NCBI GenBank assembly: GCA_020636045.1
Contig: JACJYP010000031.1
Span: 1 to 32,566, forward strand
Length of the DNA stretch: 32,566 bases
Direction: 5' to 3'
From: Lewinellaceae bacterium
Lineage (GTDB): Bacteria > Bacteroidota > Bacteroidia > Chitinophagales > Saprospiraceae
Shown here one piece after another: positions 1 to 15,000 of the stretch (position 1 is the first letter of the stretch; each line of letters opens with the position of its first letter). Below the pieces are notes generated by a model, which saw only the letters and a program-made list of their open reading frames with translations, did no database searches and was not told where the DNA came from. Both the position numbers and the translations under genes were made by a program.

Positions 1-3000
1 TGGCAGTCGTACGCCCGGAACACCACCGTAACCGTGTCGTTGATGTCCGTGCAGCAGAACTCTACCGTCGGGCCGAAGTCATCGGCCACGCCGTCGCAGG
101 TGCCGTTCATCCGCCGCGCCTCGAATTTATCCAGGCAGCAGTTGTCGTAGGTGCCGTCGTCGAAGGTCGTCGCGTTGACCAGCGCGATGCCGCTGGCGCC
201 CAGCGCCACCTGTGTATGCACGTCGCAGGAAACCGACGGCGGTACGTCGTCCACCACGTTCACCGTGATGGTCTTCTCCGTGATATTGCCGCACTCGTCT
301 TCCACGAAGTACTTGATCTGGTGCTGGCCCACGCCGAGACCCGGCGCCGGGATCAACCCGCCGTTCTGCACAAGGCCCACCGGCGTGGTGATCTTCACCT
401 GCACCACTTCGTTGCACACACCGTCGATGAGCGCCAGGGGCAGCGGACCCGCCGTGATGCACTGGCCGTTGTACTGGCCGTTCGTGCTCACCACGTACCA
501 GCCGTGCGCAGGATCGTAGGTGAAGTTCGAGAAGTCGATCGTCGGCGGCGCATCCAGCACCTTGATGTACTGTACGTGCGTCACGTTGATCGGCGTGGTC
601 GTGCCCGTGCACCAGTCCGTGATCTTCCAGGTCCGGATGATCTTGTAACTGCCCGGGCATACCGCCGCCTGCTCGTCCGTGTAACTCACCGACAACCCGC
701 AGGCGCCGCTGCCGTTGGTCGTGATCGATACCCCGCCGATGTTCGGCCAGCCCGTCACGCCGGGATCCAGATTCGCCGGCAGCGCGTTGCAGAAGTATTC
801 CTTGTCGTCGGGGAACACCACCTGCGTCGTCTTGCCCCGCAACTTGTCGATCACCTGCAGGCAGGTCGACTCGTTGCCCCAGATATCCGTGGCCACCCAG
901 GTGCGCAGCACCCGCGTGAACACCAGGTTGTTCTCCGCGCAACTGTATTGTACGTAATCGTCCTGGCGCGTCACGTTCACCGCCGAGCAGTCTTCCCACG
1001 TCGGCTCGCCCGTCAGCAGCAGGTTGTCTTCGTCATCCGTGCACAGGATCTGTATGTCCGCAGGACAGGTCACCACCGGCGGCAACTTGTCTTCTATCTT
1101 CAGATTGCCCCAGCAAACGTTGCCGCCCAGCAGGTGTACCACCCGGTAAGCATACGTCTTGCCGATGTCCGCGGCCGTCACGATCGCCGGTACCCACGGG
1201 CCGTTGCCGTAGGGCGGTACCTTGTCGATCTCCACTTTATAGTCGTCGTAGCAGTAGTACGTGCCTTCCAGCACGTCGTCCGGCAATATCTCTTCCTCGC
1301 AGTCCGCATCCAGCGATACGTGCAGCAGGTCGTTGCACACCACCGTCGCCGGCGTGCCCACCACGTTCACGAATTTCATGATCATCTGCTGGCAGCCCGG
1401 GTCGGCCAGTGCCGCCGAGTCGCTGCCGCTGACCACCTGTCCGTTCACCTTGATGAACGGCGTGGCCGTGCCCGCATCGAAGGTCGCCGCAACTTTGAAC
1501 GAACCCTCGCCCAGCGCGCCGGCGTCGAAGATGTTCGTCGCCACGCCGTTGACCGTGATGCCCGTCACCGTACCTGCAGCGCCGTAGTTCTCACCCACCT
1601 CAATCACAAACGGTGGCGTCGACAGGCAGAACGGGTCGTTCAGATTGGTAAACACCGGTGTCGGGTAGTAGCACTTGTTCGAGATCGTCAGCGCCTGGCC
1701 CGCGGCGTTTTTCACCGTCACCGTGTAGCCCACGCCTTCCACGTGTATGCCCTTGAGCGTGTAGAACACCATCTCGTCGCTCTCGTCCGTCACGCCGTCG
1801 CCGTCGTTATCGATGCCGTCGGCCGTACCCATCAGCAACTGCGTGCCCACAGGCAGGTTCGTCGGCGCTGCCGGCGGTGCTGCACTGTTCATCGAGTACA
1901 GACCCTGGTTCGCCGTCAGCGTCCAGGTTTGTCCCGCCAGCGCCCAGATCTGGATCACCTCGCGGAACTGTCCGTTGTCAAGCGTCGTGGCGTTGTTCAG
2001 GCATTCGCATTTCACCGAGCGCGCCAGGTCGTATTCCGGTACGCACTTGCCGATGCCTTCCACCACCGTCACCACTGCCGTGCAGGTGCCCGCGTTGCCG
2101 CAGGGGTCCGTCACCGTCAGCGTCACCGTGTTGTCGCCCAACTGGTTGCAGCCGAATGTATTGGGGCTGACCGTGTAGGTCAGGTTGTCAGGACCTGCGC
2201 AGTTGTCCGTAGAACCGTCGTTCACCTGCGCGCCCGTGATCGTCACCGTGCCGAACTTGTCAAGCGTCACCGTGATGTTCTTGCACTTCGCCACCGGCGC
2301 CGTCGTGTCCTCCACCGTGATCACCTGCGTGTGCACCAGCATGTTGCCCGCAGCGTCCGTCACTTTCCACGTACGCGTCAGCGTGTAGTTGTAGAAACAG
2401 CACTGGTTGGGGTCGCTGCACTGCGTGCTCTCCTCCGTAAAGGTGATCACCAGGTCGCCCGGCGCCGTGCAGTTGTCGTGCACATCGGCGTTCGTCAGCG
2501 GAGAGCAGATCAGCGCGCCGCCGTTGCCATGCCATACGCAGTTGTCCGGAATGGCGTCGCACTGTACCGTAATATCGTTCGGCATCGTGATGTCCGCGTC
2601 GAACTCGGGGTTCTGCGTGTCTACCACCAGCACCTGGAACGAGCACAGCGCCGTATTGCCGTGTATGTCTGTTGCCGTGTACGTCACCGTCAGCGGTACA
2701 TCCGTCACCGGCACCACCGTGCCGCTGGCAGGTCCGCCCGTCTGTACGATCGACAGGATGTCGCAGTTATCTTCCGCAACCGGGATCGACCAGTTCACCT
2801 TGCCAGAGCACTGGTCCACGTCGTTGCCCACCATCACCATCGTCACCGGGCAGTTCACAAACTCCGGCGCTTCTTCATCCGTCACCACTACCGCAATCGA
2901 GCACATCGCCGTGTTGCCCGCCTTGTCCATCACCGTCCATACCACCACCGTCGTGCCCACCGGGAAGGTGGCGCCCGCCAGCGTCCAGGGGTTCGGCGCC

Positions 3001-6000
3001 GTCACGTAGTCGTGCGTGATCGTCGCACCCGGGCAGTTGTCGGCAAAGGCAGGGTCCAGCGCCGTGGACAGCATCGTCTTCGAACACTGGTCCGCGTCGT
3101 TGACAAACTGCGTGGCATCCGCCGTCGCACACGTGATCGTCGGCAACTGCGTGTCGTTCACCGTCACCTTGCTAGAGCAGGTCACCGTGTTGCCGCTCGC
3201 ATCCGTCACCGTCCACACCACCACCGTCAGGCCCACGGGGAATTCCGCGCCCGCAAGGCTCGGCGAGTTGTTGTAGTCGTTCGTGATCGTCGCACCCGGG
3301 CAGTTGTCCGAGTAGAACGTCGGGTCAAACTCTACGCCCACCACCGTGTACGAGCATTCGTCCGTATCGTTCGAACGCGTCAGGTTCACGATGCTCGTGC
3401 AGTCGATCACCGGCGCTTCCTCGTCGTATACTTCCACATCGAAGGAGCATACCGCAGAGTTGCCGCTCTCGTCCACCACCGTGTACGTCACCGTCGAGAA
3501 GCCTTTGTTGAATACCGTGCCGCTCGCATCGTCCGTACCGCTCTTCACCGTCGCGCCCGTGATCTCGTAGGTGATCGTCACCGGGCAGTTGTCGTGCACG
3601 TACTGAAGGCCGATGCCGTTCACCACGGCCGTGCACACACCCGGGTCCGTTACCGTTTCCACGCCGTTCGGGCAGGTGATCACCGGAGATTCCAGGTCGT
3701 ACACCGCCACGTACGTGTGGCAGGTATCTGTATTGCCGTGCTGGTCTTCCACTTCAAGCACCACCAGCAACTGGCCGTTGTTCTGTACTATATCGTCGCA
3801 ACTGTAGTACACCCACTGGCCGAAGGCGCCGCCGCGGCTGATCTCCGTGCGCGCCAGCGGCCCGCAGTTGTCCCAACTGTCGTTGTTCACACTTGCTACC
3901 GTCAACTGGGCCTGGCCGTTGCCGTCCAGCACCACGTCGATCACAGGACCCTGGCAGCGCGCCAGCGGCGGCTCCACGTCCGTGACCACGTAGGTCACCG
4001 AACAACTCGCCGTATTGCCCGCAGCGTCCGTCACCGTCCACACCACCGTCGTCGAACCCACCGGTAGCGGCGTGCCGCCCAGCGTGTTGTTGCCCGTCAG
4101 GTCGTTGGTCAGCACCAGCGGTCCGCAGTTGTCGCCATACGTCGGGTTCAGGTTGAAGCCCGGTACGAAGTAGTGGCAGTATCCCGGCGTGTTGTCCAGC
4201 GCCGTGGGGATCTCGGAGCAGTCGATCGTCGGGTTCTCGTCGTCCACCAGCGTCAGTTTCGTCTGGCAGGTCTGTGTGTTGCCGTAGATGTCCGTGACCG
4301 TGATCGTCACTTTTATCATATCCCCGTGCGCCGCGCCGAAGTCGTCGCCCGCCACAGGGCTTTGCATGATCGTCGATACCGCGCAGTTGTCCGTGGCCAC
4401 CACCTCGGGCACCAGGTTCGGAACCGCGCCAGAGCAGTCGCCCGTGCCGTTCGTGCTCGTCGCCACCGTCCGTGCCGGCGGGCACACCTCGATCACAGGC
4501 TTCTCCTTGTCTTCCACCGTCACCGTGAACGTGCACACCAGCGTGTTGCCCGCATCGTCCGACACCTGGAACGATACCGTCGTCGTGCCTACCGGGAATT
4601 CATCGCCGCTGTTCGGACCCGCCAACTGCGTCAGCGTGTAGTTCGGGCAGTTGTCGCCGTAGTACGGGAAGGAGTAGGTCACCACCGCGTCGCATTCGCC
4701 AAGGTCGTTGTTCACCGTCGTGTTCGACGGGCAGGTGATCGTCGGAGGCACAGGGTCTTCCACCGTGATCGTGAACGAGCACGAGGCCGTGTTGCCGCTC
4801 GCATCCGTCACCGTATATGCCTCGGTGTAGATACCCCCGTATTCGTAGTAGTTCGGACCCGAGCCCAGGCCGCTGGTGTTCACCGTCAGCGGGTTCGGAC
4901 AGTTGTCCTCGCCCACCGGTGGCGTGTAGCGCAGCGTCACCCCGCAGGGGCCGCTCGACAGCACCGACGGCGCCGCTTCCGGAACACCACCGTCGCCGCC
5001 CAGCACGATCAGGTCGTCTACATTCACCGTCATGTCCGTCGGGCAGGTGATCACAGGGTTCTCCGTGTCGTTCACCGTCACCTTGAACAGGCATTCGGCA
5101 AAGTCATTGCCCGCCTCGTCGACATAGCGCCAGATCACCGTCGTCACGCCCACCGGGAAGGTCGCTCCCGAGGGAAGTCCGTCGATCAGCACCGCGTCGT
5201 CGATCAGGTCGCTGCCGTCGCAGTTGTCTTTGAACAGCACCGTGTAATCCACTTCCGCACCGCACACGCCGGGGTCGTTCTCAACAACGATGTCCTCGGG
5301 GCATTCCTGCACCATCGGGTCAACGTCGTCTACCACCACCACCGTCACCGTGCACAGCGCCGTGTTGCCAAAGCCGTCTTCCGCAAGCCAGTTCACCTTC
5401 GTGATCCCCAACTCGAAGACCGCGTCGTACAGCGTATTGTCAAGATAATGTATGTTGTAGTTGTGCTCGCGCGTGATCGTTCCCTGGCAGTTGTCCGTCA
5501 CCGTCGCGTCCAGGTAGTTGCCCGTCACGCGGTGCGAGCAGTTCTCGTTCGTGCCCAGCACCTGGAGACCCAGCGGACACTCGATGTCCGGCGCCTCGCG
5601 GTCCTGGATCGTGATCGTGAAGATGCACGTCGTCTCGTTGCCGCTGCCGTCGATCGCCGTGTATTCGATCTCGTGCGGAGAATCGTTGATCGAGAAGTAC
5701 GAGCCCGGTGCAAGGCCGCCGCTTTGTACCACCGTCTCCCCGCAGGCGTCTTCCGCAACGGGGTCCAGCCAGAACACCGCAGCGCCGCATTTGCCCGGAT
5801 CGTTGTTCAAGGTCACATCGCTCGGGCAGTTCTCGAACACCGGCGGTACGTCGTCTTCCACCACGTACGTCGCAGAACACGTCGCCGTGTTGCCCGCAGC
5901 GTCCGTCACCGTCCACACCACCGTCGTCGAACCCACCGGCAGCACCGCGCCTTCCAGCGTGTGCGCCTGCGGCGCCATCGCAAAGTTGTGCGTGCGCTTC

Positions 6001-9000
6001 GCGCCGTCGCAGTTGTCTGAATACTGCGGGTGCGTATCGTCGGAGGCCACCACCTTGTGGCCGCACAGCGGCTCCGTGACCGTAAAGTGGGTCGTTACGT
6101 TCGCGCAGGTGATCGTCGGCGCTTCGTCGTCGTCCAGCGTCACATGCGACTGGCAACTCTGCGTGTTGCCCGCAGCGTCGGTCACCACGAAGGTCACCGT
6201 CTGCGTCGCCCCGTGCAGGTACCCGAAGGCCGCACCAGGAGCGGGGCTTTGCATCACACTCTGCACACCGCAGTTGTCGCTGGCCGTCAGGTCGCCGCGC
6301 ATGTCAGGAACCGCGCCCGAGCAGTCGCCAGTGCCGTTCGTGCTCGTCCCAGCCCATACCGGTACCGGGCAGTGGTTGATGAACGGACGCTCGCGGTCTT
6401 CTACCGTCACCGAGAACGTGCAGTCCACAGAATTGCCCGCATCGTCCGTCACCCGGAACGATACCCAGGTCGTGCCAAGGCCGAATTCCTGGCCGCTCAG
6501 CGGTCCCGACAACTGCGTCAGCGTGTAGTTCGGGCAGTTGTCGCCGAAGTACGGGTAGGCATAACTCACCGCCGCGTCGCACTCGCCCACATCCGTGGAC
6601 ACCGTCGTGTTCGCAGGGCAGGTGATCACCGGATCTACCGGGTCTTTTACTTCTATCGTGAACGAACAGGACGATACATTCCCGCTCGCATCGTATACAT
6701 TGTAGGTCTCTACATACAGACCGCCGTATTCGTAGTAGTGCACGCCGCCGCCGAAGCCGGCCTGCAGCACCGTCTGCGCATTCGGACAGTTGTCCATGCC
6801 CACAGGAGCCGTGTACGACAGGCTCACACCGCAGGGGCCCGAGGCTTCCAGACGCGGGTCGGCAAGCGGAACACCGCCACTGCCGCCGCTCAAGCCGCCG
6901 CCTACGTTCACCACGATGTTCGTCGGGCAGTAGATCTCCGGATCCTGCACGTCGTTCACCGTTACCGTGAACAGGCACTCCGCAAAGTCGTTGCTCGCAG
7001 CATCCACGTAGCGCCATACCACCGTCGTCGTGCCCACCGGGAACACCGTGCCCGTGTGCTGGCCTTCGATCAATTCGCCCGTCAGGTGGTTGCCGTCGCA
7101 GTTATCCTTGAACCACACTTCGTAGTTCACCTGCGCGCCGCAGATGTTCGCATCGTTGTCCACCACGATATCCGAAGGACATTCCTGTACCGTCGGGTCG
7201 TCGTCGTCGCTCACCGATACGATGTATTTGCACGTGCGTTCGTTGCCCGCAGCATCGCGCGCCGTCCACATCACTACCGTATTGCCCAGCGGGAACACCG
7301 CGCCTTGCAGCGTACCCGTGTCGTTGTAATTGTTCTTCAGCGAGGTCACCGCGCAGTTGTCCGTCGCCGTGGCGTTCAGACCCGTGCTGCCCATCGTGAA
7401 CGAGCAGTTGCCGCCGTTCGTGCCGAAGTCCTGGAAACCACCGGGGCAGGAAATGTCCGGGCGCTGCATGTCGCGCACCGTCACGTCCCACGCGCAGATC
7501 GCCGTGTTACCCGAAGGGTCCGTCGCCTTGTAGCGCACCGTCGTCGTGCCCACCGCAAAGAAACCGCCGGGAGCAGGGCCGCTCACCTGTGTGACCACCA
7601 CTCCGCAGTCGTCGTGCGCCACCGGCGCCACCCAGAATACGTTCGAACCGCATTTGTCTACGTCGTTGTTCAGGGTCACATCCACCGGGCAGTTCACAAA
7701 CACCGGCGCCACGTTGTCCGTCACCGTGTACGTCACCGTGCAGGTCCGCGTGTTGCCGCCCGCATCCGTGATCGTCCACTTCACCACCGTATTGCCTACC
7801 GGAAGCACCGCGCCTTCCAGCGTGTGCTCGTTCGGCGCAGCAGCGTAGTTGTGGCGACGCGTAGAACCCTGGCAGTTGTCCCCGAAAGCGGGGTCCGTAT
7901 CGTCGTCGGCGCCCACCACGTGACCGCATACCGGCGGACTCACGTAGTAGTCCGTCGTCACGTCGCAGTCGATCCACGGCTGCTCGTTGTCTTTCAGCGT
8001 CACCTTCGACTGGCACGAACTCGTGTTGCCCGCAGCGTCCGTCACCACGAAGGTCACCACGCTCATCGCTCCGTGCGTGTACCCAAGATCACTGCCGGGG
8101 GCAGGACTTTGCGTAACGCCCTGAACGCCGCAGTTGTCGCTCGACACAAGATCGCCGCGCATGTCAGGTACCGCGCCCGTGCAGTCGCCCGTGCCGTTCG
8201 TGCTGGTCTGCGTCACCACAGGATTCGGGCAGTGGTTGATGAACGGACGCTCCCGGTCCTCTACCGTCACCGTGAACGCGCAGGTCGTCTCGTTGCCCGC
8301 AGCGTCTTCCACCGTGAAGCCTACTGCCGTCGTGCCAAGACCAAACTCCGCGCCGCTCGCAGGACCGTAGTCCTGCGTCAGCGTGTAGCCCGGGCAGTTG
8401 TCCCCAAAGTAGGGGAAGGAGTAACTCACCGCCGCGTCGCACTCGCCAACATCCGTGGTCACCGTCGTGTTCGCAGGACACGTGATCGTCGGATTCACAG
8501 GATCCTTCACACGGATCGTGAACGTGCACCACGCCGTGTTGCCCGCGTTGTCAACCACGTTATAACTCTCGGTATAAATACCGCCGTATTCGTAATAGTT
8601 GGGGCCCGAACCAAGACCGCTGGCAAGCGTGGTCACCACACCCGCACAGTTGTCCGTCCCGACAGGAGAAGTGTACGACAGGCTCACGCCGCAGGGACCC
8701 GAACCCACCAATACAGGGTTCGCCGAAGGAGCGCCGCCCTGGCCGCCCTGCAAACTGCCGTCGATCTCAACAACCATGTTCGAAGGACATGTGATCTTCG
8801 GATCTTCGTCGTCCCGAACCGTCACCGTGAACGTACACGAGGCAGGGCCGTTGCCCGAAGGATCGAAGTACCACCACTCTACCACCGTCGTACCCACATT
8901 GAAAAAATCGCCGCTGTCGCCGCCCTGCTGCAAGGTCCCCACTTCGTAAGGACCTCCGCAGTTGTCGCGGAAGCGCGGTACCGCGTACCATACGTGCGCG

Positions 9001-12000
9001 CCGCACTCGCCAGCATCGTTCGATACCGTCTTGTCCTGAGGACACGACACCACCGTCGGCGCGTCGTTGTCCACCACTACCACCGCAAACGTGCACGTCG
9101 CCGTGTTGCCCGACCAGTCTTCCGCTTTCCACGTCACCACGATCGGGTACGAGCCCGCGGGGAATACCGCGCCGTTCAAGGTCGAAGCGTTCGTGTAGTC
9201 GTTGCGTACATAGTCCAATCCGCAGTTCTCCACTACACTCGCATTCAGATATGTGCCGCTCAAGGTGTGTGAACACTGGCCGTTGTTCGTCTCCAGGTAC
9301 TGAATCCCGCTCGGACACTCAATGTCCGGTAACTGCATGTCGCGAACTTTGATCTTGAATACGCAGCTGGTCGTATTGCCATTGTCGTCATCCGCGATGT
9401 ATTTGATCGTATGTTCACCTACAGGGAAGAAGGAGCCGGGCTCTTTTCCGGGAGGCGTTACCTGGTACACACCGATCTCGGTGATGCCCACACAGCCGTC
9501 CATGGCAATAGGCTGGTACCAGTTGACATTGGCGCCGCACTTGTCAGGATCGTTGTTGACGATCATGTCGGTGGGGCAGTTTATAAAGTGGGGAGCATTG
9601 GCATCATTTATCGTAATTGTAAATTCATCATAATCAACACAATTGAAAATATTGGCCGTCACCGAAACCACCCAGGAGCCTTCATCATCGGCAGCCACAA
9701 AAGCCGGGATCTCAGGATCGGCGCCGGTGGCATTTCCATTGGCCATGCCAGTGGGAGCGCCTCCCGACCATTGGTAGTTGATCACCTTATCGAGCGGCAG
9801 GCCGCTCAGTTCGATGGCTTCTACATTCGTGCCGGGGCAGATATACATATCGGGCAGCTGCGTCATTTGCAGGTAATTGCCCTGATCTACCGTTACCGTT
9901 GCCTCGCAGGTAGAGATGTTATCGCATTTATCCCTGACGGTCAGCGTAACGGTATTTTCACCGATATGGTGGCAATCGAACAGCGATTGCGATACGCTCA
10001 TATTTTTAATGCCGCATTCGTCAAAAGAATTGTCATTAATGTGCGCGGGCGTAAGGGTCGCCGTTCCGTCATTGCCGATCACGATCGCAGCGTCTTTGCA
10101 GTTGGCATCCGGATTGGCGGTGTCGTCGACGTTGATCGTCTGGATACAGTCCGTGGAATTATTACAGGCGTCCGTCACCGTCCATTTCCGCGATACCACC
10201 GTCGGGCAGGAACCCGTTTTGCTGTCCCGGTATTTTACAGAAACAATACCGCACACATCGGAAGCTGCGCCGCCGTTTGTTGCATTCGAAAATACACCGT
10301 ACGATGAGTTTGTCGTGCTTTCACTATATGAAGGCCCACTGATCGCGTCCGTGTTGCATCCTTCGATGTTCCGCGTTTTCGGACAAGTTGCGATCACAGG
10401 CTTTTGCGTGTCGTCGATATTGATCGTTTGGGTGCAGACGGCCGTTCTGCCGGCAAGGTCGGTGACCGTCCATTTGCGCGACACCACGATCGGGCAGGAG
10501 CCTGATTTCGTGTCTTTGTATTTATAGGTCAGGAATGCTGCGCCGCAATTGTCCGTAGCAACCCCGCCAACGCCTGCGAAGTCCGCAGCATTTACCGGCA
10601 CATCCGTTTCAGAATAGGTCAACCCTGTGATAGCAGCCGTGCTGCATCCTTCCAGGTCCAGGTTGTCCGGGCAATCGGTAATTTGCGGATCGACATTGTC
10701 TTCCAGGGTTATGGTGAACGACACATCATCCATGCACGCGCCAAAAGCGGCCGTTACGTTCACCAACGCCGATGTAATGGCAGCAGAGGCCGTAAAGCCC
10801 GGAATTTCCGGATTGGCGCCGGTGTCGTTACCATCAACAAGACCGACGGCTGCACCGCCTGTCCAGGAGAATACCGTGCTGTTGCTCGCCGGAACAGCAG
10901 ACAAAGGAATGGCACTGATCATTGCACCCGGGCAGACATTGATATCGCTGATCGGACTGATCGTAAGTTGTTCGTTTACGATCACCTGGAAAATGCAGCT
11001 GTTGGAACAGCCATTGCCATCTGTATACGAGTAGGTAATATCATGTGTGCCTGCCGTGGCGACAGCAGGATCGAACTGGTCGCCCGAAACGCCGGCGCCG
11101 CTAAAAGAGCCGCCTGCCGGCGTGCCGTCGGGCAGCGTAAACGCCGGTTCGGCAACACATACCGTAATATTGCTCGGGCAGGTGACTGCGATCTTGTTGA
11201 TATCGAAATCCACCATGTTCATCGGCGTCACCGTCACCAGACAGAAATTGTTGTCGGAAGCGTTCAGGGCAGTAGGCGTGCCGGTAATGTCCACATTCAC
11301 TCCGCTTGCCATATCGGCCACGGCCTTGAAACTCAGGGTCAGGATGGTGGTTCCATCGGCCAGGGTAGCGCCGTAGCCGGGGAAGTCCGTATCGAACCAG
11401 GTAAAGGTATATTGATCTGCCATCGGCGTACCGGTCACAGGAGCATCGCCTTCGATGACCGCCGGCACATCACTCTGGAGAGACACCTCGGAAGCATCCC
11501 AGTTGACGCTGAAGTCCAGCGAGCCGATGTCTGTAAAATCCGTCACTTTAACGGTAACGTCGAACAGTTCGCCGCAGGTGAGCGGACCGGCCGGGCCTTC
11601 TGCAGTAAGTTTCAACGTTTTTCCACCGCCAACGGTCACTGTAATGTCGTCGCTTCCCATGCAGCCGTTGTCGTCAGTGACGGTGTAGGTCAGGGCATAC
11701 ATGCCCGGGGTTGCGTTATTAAAAGTCGGCGTCTGGATATTGGTAAAATCGAGCGATGTTGCGCCGGCGCCCGTCCAGGCATGCGTCGTGTAGGTACCGG
11801 AGCCACCGCCGGGGTTGCCATCGAGCGGCAGATCGTCGCCCACACAGGTAAACGCAGGGTCAGGCGCAATGGATGCCGTGGGCAGAGCATTGACGGTAAC
11901 CACTACCGAACTGTTCGAGGAACAACCGTTGTTGTCTGTAACGGTATAGGTGATCGTTGCCATTCCGGAAGATACGCCGGTGACTTTCCCGGTATTATCT

Positions 12001-15000
12001 ACCGTAGCCACGCCATTGGCCGACGACATCCACGATTCCGATTGTAAGGTTGCCGGTAGCACGACACCCGGAGTACCTGTCAGTTGGGTCATGCTGCCTG
12101 CACAAACCGAAGCCGTACCGCTGACCGAGGGGGCCGGGTTGGCATTTACCGTGATCGTGTAGGTACAGGAGTTGGAACACCCATTGCCATCCGTGTAAGA
12201 ATAAGTGATGATATGGGCCCCCAATCCGGCCGAGGAAGCGGTAAAATTATTAGCAGCCACGCCGGCGCCGCTGTGCAAACCGCCGGCAGGCGTGCCGTCC
12301 GTCAGCAGGAATGGTGAATCATTATAACATACGCTCAGGGGGGAGGGGCAAGTTACCGAGATCGGGTTCAGTGAAATGCTGGCATTTACGGAGCTGACAG
12401 TATTGGAGCAGAAATTGGCATCCACTACTTCCCTGGGTTGCGGGTTGTCCGTAACGGATACTGTTGCCGAACCTGTACTTTCCAACACCTTCATGGTCAG
12501 CGTCAGAATGGTTATGTTGTCCGCAAGGTCTTCCCCATCGAAGCCGGAGGGGTCGAACCAAACGTATATCAGTTCTCCCAGGGTCAGCGCATCGCCGTCA
12601 CCGATGATGGGATCGCCTCCGATACCGCCGATCTCCAGTCCATTGCTGCTGACATACATCAGTTTTGTTTCATCCCATTCCACGCTGTATTGCAGAGAGG
12701 AAATAGCGGTGAAACTGCTGTTCACCTTGATCTCTACATCAATAATATCGCCGCAGGTTGCGGTGGAAGGTGCAGAGGCGGTGAGGGTGAGGGTGGGCTG
12801 GCTGACGACCACATCAAAATCGCAGGAAACGGAGCATGACGCGCCGTCGGAGAAAGCGTAAGAAAGCGTAGTAGTTCCAACACCCGCCACGGTGGGGTCA
12901 AAATCCGTACCCGCCACTCCTGTTCCACTATAAACACCACCTGTCGGCGATTCACCGTTGCCGGGCAGACTGAGCAAACCGGCGTCGTAGCATATAGGGA
13001 AGAGAGTCGGGCAGGTAAGCGGCCCTGTAACTGCCGTTTGCCCCGCCCCGATCACGCCGGCAGCAGCTGTTGCCTGCGTATCATCCAGATAAATGATATA
13101 TGATACAGCATTATCAGGGGTCAAATAGGCGCCGCCATCGGGAAAAGTATTCAATGCCAGAACACCGCCCAAATTATTCGGAGCGGCCCCTGTGAGCGGA
13201 TTGGCGGAGCCGAAAAATATATGTGTTGTACTGGTTCCCAGATTGTCGCTTTCAAAGGTATTGCACGCTACCGAGGTCGCCTGGCCACGTGCGCGAAGGC
13301 TGTTGGCAAAACGCGTTGTCGTACCGTTGAACGTATTGTATTTGATCGAAGCGCCGATCACATCGATCGTCACCAGGGTGTTGCCTTGCTCGCAGGCATC
13401 CGCAGAATTGTAACCGCCTGCCGCGCCCGTCACCATGTTATTCGTGAACGTCACATTCATCGAGTTGGTTACGCCTGAGCCGCCGCCCATCGTCACCAAC
13501 TGGCGAGGTACATTGTTCCCCGGATTGAACTGGGTGGAAAATCCGCAACCGCCAGGCTCGGCGCCTAAAAAGGTCTGGCCCGTGAACATGTTGTCGTTGA
13601 TGACAATATTATCGATCGCGGCGTTGAAATTCGACAACAGGCCGTGGTCGCCCTGTGCCTGTATCTCGTTGCCTTCGATCGTGATATCCGTGTGCGCTCC
13701 CAACAGGTAAACCGCTGCCGCCTCAATCGCACCCGTGCCGTCGAAACCGATGATGGTGAAGCCCTGGCCCGATTGGCCGATGGTCACACCGTTTGTGCCG
13801 CTGGCTATCGCAACCGTAGCGTTGTTGCCACCTGCGTACGTACCCTGGATCGTCGTCACGCCCTTGCCGCCAGTCGAACGGAGCGTCAGGTTATTTTTAT
13901 TGATCAGGACATTCTCGTAGTAAGTGCCTGGATTGACTTCAATGGTATGGCCGGGTGCCGTATCGGAATCATCGATCGCCTCCTGAATACTGCAAAACTC
14001 TTCGCCGGTATCAATATTCTTTACAGGCGCAGCGGCGGCAACTCCTCCCGGAGGTGCAGCATCTAGCCATGGGCAATATGTTACACCAGCAGCAACCTGA
14101 CTGCCGCTACCCGGCCCAAACGCGCCAGGACCCGCAGCATCACCCCACCAGTTGAGCGTTGCATCAACTACATTGGATGCGTTAGAGTTTGATACGCCAA
14201 AACTGGCATTGTTACTCAGGTCGTTGTTGTTGGCCATGACCGTAGTCGCATCCGAGCCGTCAAAGCCCACTGCAATGCCGGTGGTATTGTCCGTCAGGAT
14301 ATTTCCCGTTATTGTAGCCGTTGTTCCTCCGCCGAAGAACGTAGTTGCCAAAACACCGGCAGATGTAGATCCATCAGAAGCTGCGACACCTTTATTATTG
14401 GTGACCGTATTACCAGTTACTGATACTATAGCCCCTGCAGAAACATCGAGAGCATAATCGAGCCAATTACCGGCTCCTTTGCCTGTGTAGACATTATCAC
14501 TGAATGTAGAGCCATCAACTCCCGTACCAAAGTAAAGCACTCCAATCCTGCCTATCTCTTCGAATGTACTGTTGGAAATGTTTACGTTACTTCCCGCAGC
14601 GACACCAAATGCGGCAACTGCTACACCGGAATAATCGGGACCGCTTTCATTATATTTAATATTTTTAAAACAAATTTGATCAAAGGTTCCAAAGCCTTTA
14701 TCACGAATTGCCTGATAGATCAAAAAACCAAGCCCGTCGAGAGTCAGTTTGCTGAGATTCAGTTCCTTACCTGGCTGTACGAGCCACCAGCCGCGCGCGT
14801 CGCCCGAATTGCCGGTGTTTGCATCAGGTCGAATGGTCACGTCGCCACAATCAGCACCTGTACCGTTTATCGTCAAGCCCTTATTAACCACAATTTGACC
14901 GGACTCTGTATAATCACCCGGCGCAATTTCAATAGTATGTCCGTCCAGTGTCTGTGGATCATTGATGGCGGCCTGAAGTGAGGGATAGGTTTCCCCTGTA

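Noticed and set aside
216..9272. Plus-strand open frames of 1,283, 615 and 1,080 codons (216-4067, 4173-6020, 6030-9272)
   Set aside because: They are codon-aligned antisense shadows of the giant gene. The minus-strand frame uses few TTA, CTA and TCA codons, so the opposite strand stays open. Their products are Arg/His/Val-rich with no domain.
11300..12800. Possible separate gene starts inside the beta-helix/PKD part of the giant frame
   Set aside because: The same frame is continuous with clear domain sequence on both sides, and no internal signal peptide or terminator was found.
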